Source: Ferdinandcohnia sp036962685
Lineage (GTDB): Bacteria; Bacillota; Bacilli; Bacillales; Bacillaceae_L
Assembly: GCF_036962685.1 (NCBI RefSeq)
Contig: NZ_JBALOP010000004.1
Location: forward strand, 27,543-91,542
Reading direction: 5' to 3'
Length of the DNA stretch: 64,000 bases
The stretch's first letter is position 1. Each line of letters opens with the position of its first letter. Of the stretch, positions 8,774 to 16,136 are shown in pieces. Under the pieces are notes generated by a model. The model did no database searches. It had not been told where the DNA came from and saw only the letters and a list, made by a program, of their open reading frames with translations. The translations under genes were made by a program, and so were the position numbers.

Positions 8774-8888
8774 AGTCATCCTCCAATAAACTATTCATTA
8801 TTAGAAGATATGCCAAATTTACATGGTTTTATACACGCTTATCCCATTTTTCAGTATAACTTTTTAAACCTATTAAGCTATGAAAATG

Positions 8889-8918
8889 AAAAAACCCTTT
8901 TCTCGGAAGGAAAAGGGT
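8889..8918 (-). terminator. Terminator after fur
   Basis: ACCCTTTTC / GAAAAGGGT stem with a seven-base loop. The minus-strand transcript continues into a T run. Confidence 0.85.
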
Positions 8919-8921
8919 AGT

Positions 8922-9392
8922 TTATTTAAGTACGTCTGATTCTTCTTTTACCTCTTTATCATGACAACGATGACATATCCCATGGAAAGTTAAACGATGG
9001 TCTTTAATAATAAAATTCCAATTTTTTTCAACGATTTCTTCAACATCCTCAAGTAAATCTTCTTGAATTTCGTCGACTGCGCCACATTCTATACATACGA
9101 GATGATGATGGAAATGTGCTGCACCTTCTTGGCGAAGGTCGTATCTGGAAACACCATCTCCAAAATTTATTTTATCAACAATCTTTAATTCAGTAAGTAA
9201 TTCAAGTGTCCGATAGACGGTTGCTAAGCCGATTTCTGGCGACTTTTCTTTTACAAGGAGGTAGACATCTTCGGCACTTAAATGATCCTCTTCATGTTCA
9301 AGCAGTACCCGAACGGTCGCCTCACGCTGTGGTGTAAGCTTATAGCTAGACGAATGCAACTGTTTTTTTATACGATCGATTCGATTTTCCAT
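8922..9392 (-). CDS. fur: Ferric uptake regulator Fur
   Basis: Fur is the Fe(II)-dependent repressor of iron acquisition genes. The 156-residue protein has an N-terminal winged helix (LTPQREATVRVLLEHEEDHLS at the start), the histidine-rich metal site HFHHHLVC and two structural zinc CxxC motifs (CIECG and CHRC). Position 3' of spoIIM and 5' of yqzK matches B. subtilis fur, which distinguishes it from the paralogs PerR and Zur. It is transcribed alone: a sigma-A promoter precedes it and a terminator follows. A probable target, with a Fur box, lies at 24.2 kb in this window. Confidence 0.92.
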   Translation of the reverse strand: MENRIDRIKKQLHSSSYKLTPQREATVRVLLEHEEDHLSAEDVYLLVKEKSPEIGLATVYRTLELLTELKIVDKINFGDGVSRYDLRQEGAAHFHHHLVCIECGAVDEIQEDLLEDVEEIVEKNWNFIIKDHRLTFHGICHRCHDKEVKEESDVLK

Positions 9393-9425
9393 GTAAAACT
9401 TTCCCTCCCTCGCCGTTACTTCATT

Positions 9426-9454
9426 ATTATACCAGAAGAAGGGGCACTGTCCAA
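9426..9454 (-). promoter_or_regulatory. Sigma-A promoter of fur
   Basis: On the minus strand TTGGAC (9449-9454), a 17-base spacer and a perfect TATAAT (9426-9431) lie about 35 bases before the fur start. No clear Fur box overlaps it. Confidence 0.75.
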
Positions 9455-9507
9455 ATAAAACCTATTATAAATAACAGTAAATAATTCTTGTTATTTAATA
9501 ACCATTC

Positions 9508-10155
9508 TTATTTGTTCACCACATCAATTATTTCCTTCATCAGGACGGGAGAAGCGAATGCCTCCACAGCTGAAGCCATTAAAATCACAAAACTTACAGC
9601 AACCATCAACAGTGAATATCGTGTCAATAACTGTAAAATGGGTTCATTCATTCGTTTCATAAATTGCTGTCGAATCATTTTCATTGAGAATGCAACAGAG
9701 ACTGTACCGACGATGATGAATGTCGGAATGATTAATAGATTCTGAGGAAGAACGGAAACAAATGATAAGAGAAAACCGCTCCAGCCCATTTGATTGACAA
9801 GAAAGCCAACCGTAAATCCGACAACAACTCCCTTTAGGAATAACAGAATTAAAATAATCGGCAGCCCAATAATCGAGATTCCTAAAATCCACATAAGGCC
9901 GACATATTTAAGGTTATGAAGGATGCTTTGTTTGAACATGTCAGTTGAACTGGCATAGGTTCCTTCAGATACCTCTCCAAAAAAACGACTTAAATAGAAA
10001 AAAAGGTCTTCTTTTTGACTGGGATTTAGGCTGTTTACGACGATTGCCCCAAAGATGACACCCATGAGAAATAGTACCGAAATAAATAAATATATGGATG
10101 AATGTTCACGAAAATGGTTAACTACAATTGTTTTATATGGCTGTTGCTTTCTCAT
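9508..10155 (-). CDS. spoIIM: Stage II sporulation protein M
   Basis: SpoIIM acts with SpoIID and SpoIIP in the mother cell to thin septal peptidoglycan and drive engulfment. The 215-residue product has a basic N-terminus (MRKQQPYKT) and five or so hydrophobic segments, as in the family. The ATG at 10155 is chosen over an upstream start at 10254 because AGGAGG lies 7 bases before it and the B. subtilis protein has the same length. It follows the endonuclease Q-like gene closely on the same strand. I did not find a convincing sigma-E promoter directly upstream. Confidence 0.93.
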   Translation of the reverse strand: MRKQQPYKTIVVNHFREHSSIYLFISVLFLMGVIFGAIVVNSLNPSQKEDLFFYLSRFFGEVSEGTYASSTDMFKQSILHNLKYVGLMWILGISIIGLPIILILLFLKGVVVGFTVGFLVNQMGWSGFLLSFVSVLPQNLLIIPTFIIVGTVSVAFSMKMIRQQFMKRMNEPILQLLTRYSLLMVAVSFVILMASAVEAFASPVLMKEIIDVVNK

Positions 10156-10274
10156 CTTTCGTCCTCCTATCAATCTTCTAGTAGATTCTATGAAGACAAA
10201 TAGAGTTCTATGACAACTTACCAAAACTATTTCTATTAATTCGGCCATTTTCACAAACAGAAAAGAGACTCTTT

Positions 10275-11444
10275 TTATTTAGAGTCTACTTTTCCATATT
10301 TCCCGCCTCCTCCGGATTTTAGGCGGAGTTTTCCTTGGCGTGCTTGTATGATAATATCGACGATAGGACCTTTCACTACACGTCTTAGTTCCTCTTCTTG
10401 TATTTCATGAAGAATAGCCATTTCTGTTTTAAAGTAATCCCTCAGTTTTTGTAAGGTTTTCGGCCCTAGCCCGGGAATAAATTCAAGCGGAACTTGGTGC
10501 ACATATGGCGGACGACTTGGATTTGATTCATCGGTGTTTTTTAACTCCTGCAGCCTGTCAAAAACACCTTTTACAAAACCTTTATGGCCACAGCTAGGAC
10601 AAGTCTCCGTCATAACATCCTCGATAATCGTTAAACATTTATCACAGGTAGTTTTATGATATTTTCCTAATAAAGGATCTAACCCGTAATTTGCAACAAC
10701 TTCCCTACCATCTTTTTGATGGAGTGCAAGTCTAAGTTCTTCAAAGTTAGGCTCTTGCATTTTGATGATTTGATATTCCCTGGCAATTTTCGGGAGAGAA
10801 TGGGCATCTGAATTGGATACAAACGTAAATTGGTGCAACTCCTTAATTTGGTCAGCCATATTCGTATTTGAACTCAACCCAAGTTCAATTGCATCTATTA
10901 AATCTTCATCAAACACTTCAGTTAACGATTGTTTTACACCCCGGCCATACATACTTTTATAAGGAGTGAAAACATGTGCAGGAATAAAAATACCGGATAG
11001 CTCATTAACCTTTCTTTGTAGTTCTCTTCCACTTACATAGATTCTTTGCGAACTCAATGTAATATTTTTCATTCGTTCAGAAAGCCAAGCTGAGAACACC
11101 TTCATTTTTTCGATTGTAGGGATAAAAGCAAGGACATGGATGGGTCCTTTACAGTTTTCATCATAGATTTCAAGCTCACTCCCTAAAATGAGAGTTACAT
11201 TCTTAAACCGTAGACCACCTTCTTCATAGGGATATACCTCACCAATTTCAATTAATGCCTCAAGCTCTCTAATGACTTCCGGAACATGACAATCAATGAC
11301 ACCAATCATGTCCATCCCTTTAACTTCAGTGGACTCCTCCAAGATATTTCCAATTGTAAGTGATTTGGCACCGGTGATTTTTACTGGTTTACCCGAGTTT
11401 GTTCTCCCAATATGGATGTGGAGATCAACATAGTAATTGTTCAT
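10275..11444 (-). CDS. Endonuclease Q-like protein (TIGR00375 type)
   Basis: The 389-residue protein starts with a PHP-type metal site (YVDLHIHIGRT), contains another PHP-like run (SNSDAHSLPKIAREY near residue 210) and a zinc-finger-like pair CDKCL...CPSCG (about 271-292). It ends with a helix-hairpin-helix (FIPGLGPKTLQKLRDYF). This domain order fits the family that includes archaeal and Bacillus pumilus endonuclease Q, which nicks DNA 5' of deaminated bases. B. subtilis carries a related gene (yqxK) at this locus, from memory. It lies 6 bases after nudF, probably in one transcript with spoIIM. The catalytic activity is inferred from the family, not shown here. Confidence 0.75.
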   Translation of the reverse strand: MNNYYVDLHIHIGRTNSGKPVKITGAKSLTIGNILEESTEVKGMDMIGVIDCHVPEVIRELEALIEIGEVYPYEEGGLRFKNVTLILGSELEIYDENCKGPIHVLAFIPTIEKMKVFSAWLSERMKNITLSSQRIYVSGRELQRKVNELSGIFIPAHVFTPYKSMYGRGVKQSLTEVFDEDLIDAIELGLSSNTNMADQIKELHQFTFVSNSDAHSLPKIAREYQIIKMQEPNFEELRLALHQKDGREVVANYGLDPLLGKYHKTTCDKCLTIIEDVMTETCPSCGHKGFVKGVFDRLQELKNTDESNPSRPPYVHQVPLEFIPGLGPKTLQKLRDYFKTEMAILHEIQEEELRRVVKGPIVDIIIQARQGKLRLKSGGGGKYGKVDSK

Positions 11445-11450
11445 TATGGC

Positions 11451-12002
11451 TTATTCTCCTAATGCTTGTTGTAGTTGTAAATACTGTACCGCATAAGCCG
11501 TTTTTGCATCATAAATTTTCTTTTCTTTGATAAAATCAACTGCATCTTCTAATGTAACCTCAATCACATCAACAAATTCATCTTCATCCAAACCGGCGGG
11601 ATTTTCAATTTTCTTTAGGCCTTTCGCAACAAATAGATGAACTAATTCATCGGCAAATCCTGGTGATGTATAAAAAGAAATAAGTGGGGTTAATGTTTCA
11701 CAATCATAACCTGTTTCTTCTTCTAATTCTCTTTTTGCGGTGACTTCGGGTGCCTCTCCCTTTTCAAGCTTTCCAGCTGGAATTTCAACAATTACCTTCT
11801 CCAATGCTTTTCGATATTGCTGCACCATTACAAGCTTATGATCATCAGTTAATGCAAGAATGGCTACGGCTCCGGGATGCTTGATAAGCTCTCTTCTACT
11901 CGTATTACCATTCGGTAGTTCTACCTCTTCTACATGTAAATCAATCACCTTTCCTTCAAAAAGGACTTCCCTACTAATTGTCTTTTCTAGTAAATGCTCC
12001 AT
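11451..12002 (-). CDS. nudF: ADP-ribose pyrophosphatase
   Basis: A Nudix hydrolase that splits ADP-ribose into AMP and ribose-5-phosphate. The 183-residue protein contains a complete Nudix box, GKLEKGEAPEVTAKRELEEE followed by TGYD (about residues 83-106), and the family N-terminal dimerisation strand region. It heads the nudF - endonuclease Q-like - spoIIM set on the minus strand. In B. subtilis nudF is likewise next to mciZ and yqkF. The biological link between NudF and the repair-type nuclease downstream is open. Confidence 0.92.
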   Translation of the reverse strand: MEHLLEKTISREVLFEGKVIDLHVEEVELPNGNTSRRELIKHPGAVAILALTDDHKLVMVQQYRKALEKVIVEIPAGKLEKGEAPEVTAKRELEEETGYDCETLTPLISFYTSPGFADELVHLFVAKGLKKIENPAGLDEDEFVDVIEVTLEDAVDFIKEKKIYDAKTAYAVQYLQLQQALGE

Positions 12003-12094
12003 TATAGCCAGCTCCTTGTTCTACTAAATCTGTTCACTTCATACATTTTAGCATAGTTCAATTCTTATTTTGAAACTCCCTAGGAGGTTTTGCT

Positions 12095-12241
12095 ATGAAA
12101 GTTGTGATTGGTGAAAATCGTGTAGCATTAGTCGGCAAAGCATGGGAAATTCGTGCAAAATTAAAGGAATATAGTCGTTCCTACCAAACGGTCCAGGAGT
12201 GGATTAATCAAGGAAAGCAGAAACAGGAGAAAAAAAGTTAA
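12095..12241 (+). CDS. mciZ: FtsZ assembly inhibitor MciZ
   Basis: A 48-codon gene that is easily missed. Its product contains the segment VALVGKAWEIRAKLKEYSR, almost identical, as I recall it, to the core of B. subtilis MciZ, the sporulation peptide that caps FtsZ filaments and blocks Z-ring formation in the mother cell. It has a good ribosome-binding site (CTAGGAGG, 7 bases upstream) and lies between nudF and yqkF, the B. subtilis position. The C-terminus has an extra basic tail (KQKQEKKS) relative to the 40-residue B. subtilis peptide. A CATACAT at 12037-12043 could be part of a sigma-E promoter, but I see no matching -35. Confidence 0.85.
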   Translation: MKVVIGENRVALVGKAWEIRAKLKEYSRSYQTVQEWINQGKQKQEKKS

Positions 12242-12338
12242 CTCTCATAAGATACCTTCAAATCATTTGTGGTTCAGTCATGAAAAGGATAAACTGTGAC
12301 TAGATACTAGATGAATTACAAATTTTGGAGGGGATAGT

Positions 12339-13262
12339 ATGGATAAAAGAAGAATCGGTTCTTCTGATTTATTTGTGAGCAATATTGGACTAGGCTGTAT
12401 GTCCATTGGTACGGATGAAAACAAAGCCTTACAACTCATTGATGCTGCTCTAGATTTGGGAATCAATTATTTTGACACCGCTGATTTATATGATCAAGGT
12501 CTAAATGAAGAATTTGTTGGAAAAGCGTTAAAATCTAAGAGACAAGACATTATTTTAGCCACTAAAGTAGGAAATCGATTTGAAAAAGGAAAAGAAGGGT
12601 GGTCCTGGGACCCATCAAAAAAATACATAAAGTCCGCTGTAAAAGAAAGTCTACGGCGCTTACAAACCGATTATATTGATCTCTACCAGCTACACGGAGG
12701 AACAATTGAAGATCATATCGATGAAACGATTGAAGCGTTCGAGGAGTTAAAAGAAGAAGGTGTCATTCGTTATTATGGAATTTCCTCTATCCGCCCAAAT
12801 GTGATACGGGAATTTGTCAAAAAATCTTCCGTCGTAAGCGTGATGATGCAATACAGCATTTTAGATCGACGCCCTGAAGAGCAGATGCTTTCCTTTTTGA
12901 ATGAACATGACGTTAGTGTCGTTACACGTGGACCTGTGGCCAAAGGCTTACTCACCAATCGACCAATTGAAGATGCTAGTCAAAATATCAAGCAAAATGG
13001 ATATCTTGATTATTCCTATGAGGAGCTTCAGACTGTTATTTCTAACATCAGTACAGAAGTGGCAGGTAACAGACCATTAACAGAAATCGCACTGCAATAT
13101 TGCTTATTCGAGGGTGCTGTTGCTTCCGTCGTAACAGGAGCAAGCTCTACCCGACAAATTGAAAAAAATGTTGAAGCTGTTAATGCTAAGCCTTTAACAG
13201 CAAAAGAAGTTCAGAAAATCAGAGAACTTTCAAAGGCATCGGTTTACGCACAGCATCGATAA
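12339..13262 (+). CDS. yqkF: Aldo/keto reductase YqkF
   Basis: An NADPH-dependent aldo/keto reductase of 307 residues with the (beta/alpha)8 family features: the GLGCMSIGT N-terminal strand, the catalytic tyrosine in NYFDTADLYDQGLNEE (Asp and Tyr of the tetrad), the lysine in ILATKVG and the histidine in LYQLHGG. The ATG at 12339 follows TGGAGGGG. A terminator follows directly, so it is a single gene. Substrate unknown; location matches B. subtilis yqkF. Confidence 0.9.
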   Translation: MDKRRIGSSDLFVSNIGLGCMSIGTDENKALQLIDAALDLGINYFDTADLYDQGLNEEFVGKALKSKRQDIILATKVGNRFEKGKEGWSWDPSKKYIKSAVKESLRRLQTDYIDLYQLHGGTIEDHIDETIEAFEELKEEGVIRYYGISSIRPNVIREFVKKSSVVSVMMQYSILDRRPEEQMLSFLNEHDVSVVTRGPVAKGLLTNRPIEDASQNIKQNGYLDYSYEELQTVISNISTEVAGNRPLTEIALQYCLFEGAVASVVTGASSTRQIEKNVEAVNAKPLTAKEVQKIRELSKASVYAQHR

Positions 13263-13274
13263 GTCTATAAATCA

Positions 13275-13301
13275 ACCCCACAGGTATCTGTGGGGTTTTA
13301 T
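13275..13301 (+). terminator. Terminator after yqkF
   Basis: ACCCCACAG / CTGTGGGGT, 9-bp perfect stem, four-base loop, then TTTTA. It lies between the convergent genes yqkF and yqkE. Confidence 0.85.
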
Positions 13302-13303
13302 CA

Positions 13304-13552
13304 TTATTTAAAATCTGACCATTTAAGGCCGCTTTCGTTCAATAGCTCCTCAAATGACTTATTTTTATCTCGTTGTCTTCGTTCTTCCCGTTGTCGTTCA
13401 AGCTCTTCTTCTTGTTTCTTTTGCGCTTCCTCTTTTAACTGCTGTTGTGTATTTTTTAACTTTGATACAATATCCTCATTCAGTAAATCTCCAAGGCTAA
13501 GCTTTTCATCTTTTTGCTTTTTAACAGATGGCTTTTGTTTCTTTTTAGCCAT
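13304..13552 (-). CDS. yqkE: YqkE family protein (DUF3886)
   Basis: An 82-residue, highly charged protein: a lysine-rich start (MAKKKQKPSVKKQKDEK), a long probably coiled-coil stretch rich in Glu, Lys, Arg and Gln (about residues 28-66), and a conserved tail NKSFEELLNESGLKWSDFK. This matches the YqkE family of unknown function. The ATG at 13552 has GGAGGG 5 bases upstream; the longer frame to 13582 is not needed. Confidence 0.8.
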   Translation of the reverse strand: MAKKKQKPSVKKQKDEKLSLGDLLNEDIVSKLKNTQQQLKEEAQKKQEEELERQREERRQRDKNKSFEELLNESGLKWSDFK

Positions 13553-13593
13553 ATTATCCCTCCATACAACGACTGCGTTCACTATTATTATAC

Positions 13594-13628
13594 CAAAAAA
13601 AGCGAATAACCGCTTAGTGGTTATTCGC
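13594..13628 (-). terminator. Terminator after the thiolase gene
   Basis: A perfect 10-bp stem GCGAATAACC / GGTTATTCGC with a seven-base loop, followed by seven T on the minus strand. Confidence 0.9.
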
Positions 13629-13635
13629 CAAAGTA

Positions 13636-14823
13636 CTAATCGATATTTTCAATAATTGTCGCTACACCTTGACCGCCACCAATACATAATGTCGCTAATC
13701 CATAGCGATCATTACGACGCTTTAGCTCATGAATTAGAGTGACAAGAATTCTTGCCCCGCTTGCACCAATTGGATGACCTAAGGCAATTGCCCCACCGTT
13801 CACATTTAATATATCGTGGTTAAACTGAAGCTCACGGTCTACAGCAATTGACTGAGCCGCAAATGCTTCATTTGCTTCGATTAAATCCATATCACTGACA
13901 CTTAACCCACACTTTTCCATTGCTTTTTGGACAGCTGCAACCGGGCCAATTCCCATAATACTTGGGTCAACACCGGCGTTTCCATTTGCTTTTATGGTAA
14001 CTAATCCTTTAATGCCAAGCTCATCCGCTTTCTTTTTACTCATCACAACAAATGCAGCGGCTCCATCGTTGATACCAGAAGCATTACCTGCAGTAACAGA
14101 ACCGTCCTTCTTAAAAGCTGGGCGCAAGCCACCAAGTTTTTCTGCAGTTGTACCTGCTTTAGGGTATTCGTCCGTATTAAAGACAACGCTTTCTTTTTTC
14201 CGTTGTGGAATGATCACAGGGACAATTTCTTCCTTGAATTTACCTGCTTGAATTGCAGCAATCGCTCTTTCCTGACTGCGTGCTGAAAAACTGTCCTGTT
14301 CTTCTCTCGTAATTTCATATTTATCGCATAAATTTTCTGCTGTAATCCCCATATGATAATCATTAAACGCACACCATAACCCATCGGTAACCATGCTATC
14401 AATCATCTTTTGGTCGCCCATTTTAAATCCGTTACGCGCACCCTTTAAAAGATATGGAGCCTGGCTCATATTTTCCATCCCACCAGCCACAATCACATCT
14501 GCATCCCCAGCTATGATTGCCTGTGTCGCTAAGTGTACTGCTTTTAATCCTGAACCACATACCTTATTTATTGTCATTGCCGGAGTATCCTGTAACAATC
14601 CAGCTTTAATCGCTGCCTGTCTTGCGGGATTTTGACCGACCCCAGCTTGCAAAACATTCCCCATAATGACTTCATCCACTAGCTTTGGGTCTACCCCTGC
14701 TTTTTCTATAGCTTCTTTAATAACGACAGCACCAAGTTCCGGAGCTGAAACAGACTGCAAACTTCCTCCGAAACTACCAATCGCCGTCCTGACAGCACTT
14801 ACAATTACAACTTCATTACTCAT
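13636..14823 (-). CDS. Acetyl-CoA acetyltransferase (thiolase)
   Basis: A 395-residue thiolase joining two acetyl-CoA into acetoacetyl-CoA or, in reverse, cleaving 3-ketoacyl-CoA. The acylated cysteine is in KVCGSGLKAVH (about residue 87), the catalytic histidine in GHPIGASGAR and the second cysteine in ATLCIGGGQG, all intact. The ATG at 14823 (MSNEVVIVSAVRT) has GGGAGA upstream. It is divergent from an HMG-CoA lyase gene, so the pair may be linked through acetoacetyl-CoA, which the lyase releases as acetoacetate. It could equally serve fatty-acid breakdown; the sequence does not decide. Confidence 0.9.
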   Translation of the reverse strand: MSNEVVIVSAVRTAIGSFGGSLQSVSAPELGAVVIKEAIEKAGVDPKLVDEVIMGNVLQAGVGQNPARQAAIKAGLLQDTPAMTINKVCGSGLKAVHLATQAIIAGDADVIVAGGMENMSQAPYLLKGARNGFKMGDQKMIDSMVTDGLWCAFNDYHMGITAENLCDKYEITREEQDSFSARSQERAIAAIQAGKFKEEIVPVIIPQRKKESVVFNTDEYPKAGTTAEKLGGLRPAFKKDGSVTAGNASGINDGAAAFVVMSKKKADELGIKGLVTIKANGNAGVDPSIMGIGPVAAVQKAMEKCGLSVSDMDLIEANEAFAAQSIAVDRELQFNHDILNVNGGAIALGHPIGASGARILVTLIHELKRRNDRYGLATLCIGGGQGVATIIENID

Positions 14824-15003
14824 TTCAACATCTCCCTTAACTTTACTGAATAAAGTTGACATTTTATGTATCCAATACCATATATATTTCTAGTTTTTTT
14901 TCGAAATACCTCTTATTTTGTCTATATTCCTATTATTCTTGCTTTTTAGAAAAGAACTCCACTAAAATAAAAGATAATACTAAGTTTTGCTGGAGGGTTG
15001 TCG

Positions 15004-15897
15004 ATGCAATTACCTAACCAAGTCACGATTATTGAAGTCGGGCCAAGGGATGGGCTACAAAATGAAAAAAGCTTAATCCCAACAGATGCTAAGATTGATT
15101 TTATAAAAAAATTAAAAAGTGCGGGCCTTCAAGAAATGGAGCTAACCTCATTTGTTTCACCAAAATGGGTTCCTCAGATGAAGGATGCTAAAGAAATCAT
15201 CACATCCTGTTTAGATGATTCTCGAAATATAGTATTAGCCCCAAATCGCAAAGGAATTGAAAGGCTATACGAAACAAATTGTAAGGCAGTTGCCGTTTTT
15301 GTTGGAGTCAGTGATGGCTTTAATAAAAAAAATATCAATAAATCGACTAGTGATAGTTTGGAGGAACTAAAACCTCTTATTCAGGAACTAAAGGAAAAGG
15401 GATATTTTGTACGCGCCTGTATTTCTACTTCCTTTTATTGTCCGTATGAAGGAAAAGTAGATGAAGATGCTGTGCTTCGCCTATGCTCAACCTTTGTTCA
15501 GTATGGAGTTGACGAATTAAGTGTTGCTGATACGATTGGAAAGGCAAATCCAAAAGAGGTTTACTCGCTTTTTTCAAAACTAAAAAAAGAGCTGCCAAAC
15601 ATCATGTTGTCCGCTCATTTTCATGACACCCGCGGCATGGCGCTTTCGAATGTTTTAGCAGCTCTTCAAGCTGGAATTGACCGTTATGATACATCTGCAG
15701 GTGGTTTAGGCGGATGCCCGTTTGCCCCCGGTGCGACTGGTAATGTTGCCACAGAGGATGTTGTGTATATGCTTGAAAAAATGGGGATTCCAACCGGCAT
15801 CGATCTATCAAAGCTTGTGAAAGCTGTTGATGTGATTAAGCCGTACATGACACGACCTATTGAAAGTAAATATTACCGACTACAATCTGCGAAATAG
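15004..15897 (+). CDS. Hydroxymethylglutaryl-CoA lyase
   Basis: The 297-residue TIM-barrel enzyme cleaves HMG-CoA to acetyl-CoA and acetoacetate, the last step of leucine breakdown. Diagnostic segments are VGPRDGLQNE near the N-terminus, the metal-binding SAHFHDTRGMAL, and the lyase signature GGLGGCPFAPGATGNVATED with its catalytic cysteine. The ATG at 15004 has GGAGGG 6 bases upstream; a TTG at 14998 lies too close to it. The other leucine-degradation genes (isovaleryl-CoA dehydrogenase, methylcrotonyl-CoA carboxylase) are not in the window. Equivalent to B. subtilis yngG in function. Confidence 0.93.
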   Translation: MQLPNQVTIIEVGPRDGLQNEKSLIPTDAKIDFIKKLKSAGLQEMELTSFVSPKWVPQMKDAKEIITSCLDDSRNIVLAPNRKGIERLYETNCKAVAVFVGVSDGFNKKNINKSTSDSLEELKPLIQELKEKGYFVRACISTSFYCPYEGKVDEDAVLRLCSTFVQYGVDELSVADTIGKANPKEVYSLFSKLKKELPNIMLSAHFHDTRGMALSNVLAALQAGIDRYDTSAGGLGGCPFAPGATGNVATEDVVYMLEKMGIPTGIDLSKLVKAVDVIKPYMTRPIESKYYRLQSAK

Positions 15898-15960
15898 GAA
15901 TATTTCACTTCAAAATTCCACATCCTATCTTTGAAATTTCAGGAAATGGAGTTGTTACCA

Positions 15961-16089
15961 TTGGCAAAACGAGACAAAGGTCGTGCTCAAAAAGGGAAAC
16001 CAAATGCTGATACAACAAACAATACAATGGCTGCTGAAGAAATGGAAAAAGCCATTCACCCTACAAACCGTCAAAATTCAAAGCAGTAA
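15961..16089 (+). CDS. Candidate small acid-soluble spore protein (SspL-like)
   Basis: A 42-codon gene starting at TTG with GGAG 8-9 bases upstream. The product begins MAKRDKGRAQKG, is hydrophilic and lysine/asparagine rich, and has EEMEKA near the middle. Length, the DKGR start and overall character resemble SspL of B. subtilis (42 residues, starting KKKDKGR), but the rest aligns only loosely. An in-frame ATG at 15946 gives a five-residue extension. It has its own downstream terminator. Minor spore protein is my best guess; hypothetical small protein is the alternative. Confidence 0.5.
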   Translation: MAKRDKGRAQKGKPNADTTNNTMAAEEMEKAIHPTNRQNSKQ

Positions 16090-16136
16090 AAAAATCCCCT
16101 GGTACAGTCAAATTGTACTGCATCAGGGGATTTTTT
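16088..16136. terminator. Bidirectional terminator
   Basis: A long hairpin (AATCCCCTG...CAGGGGATT with inner GTACAGT / ACTGTAC-like pairing) has A on the left and T on the right. It serves both the small gene on the left and the RND gene ending at 16135. Confidence 0.9.

Noticed and set aside
13290..13655. Plus-strand 121-codon frame rich in Ser, Cys and Phe
   Set aside because: It is the antisense shadow of the charged coiled-coil protein YqkE; the composition is what reversed Lys/Glu codons give, and no ribosome site fits.
14838..14856. Small dyad AACTTTAcTgaATAAAGTT in the thiolase/lyase gap as another family 1 copy
   Set aside because: It resembles the end hairpin of family 1, but none of the other modules follow, so chance is as likely.
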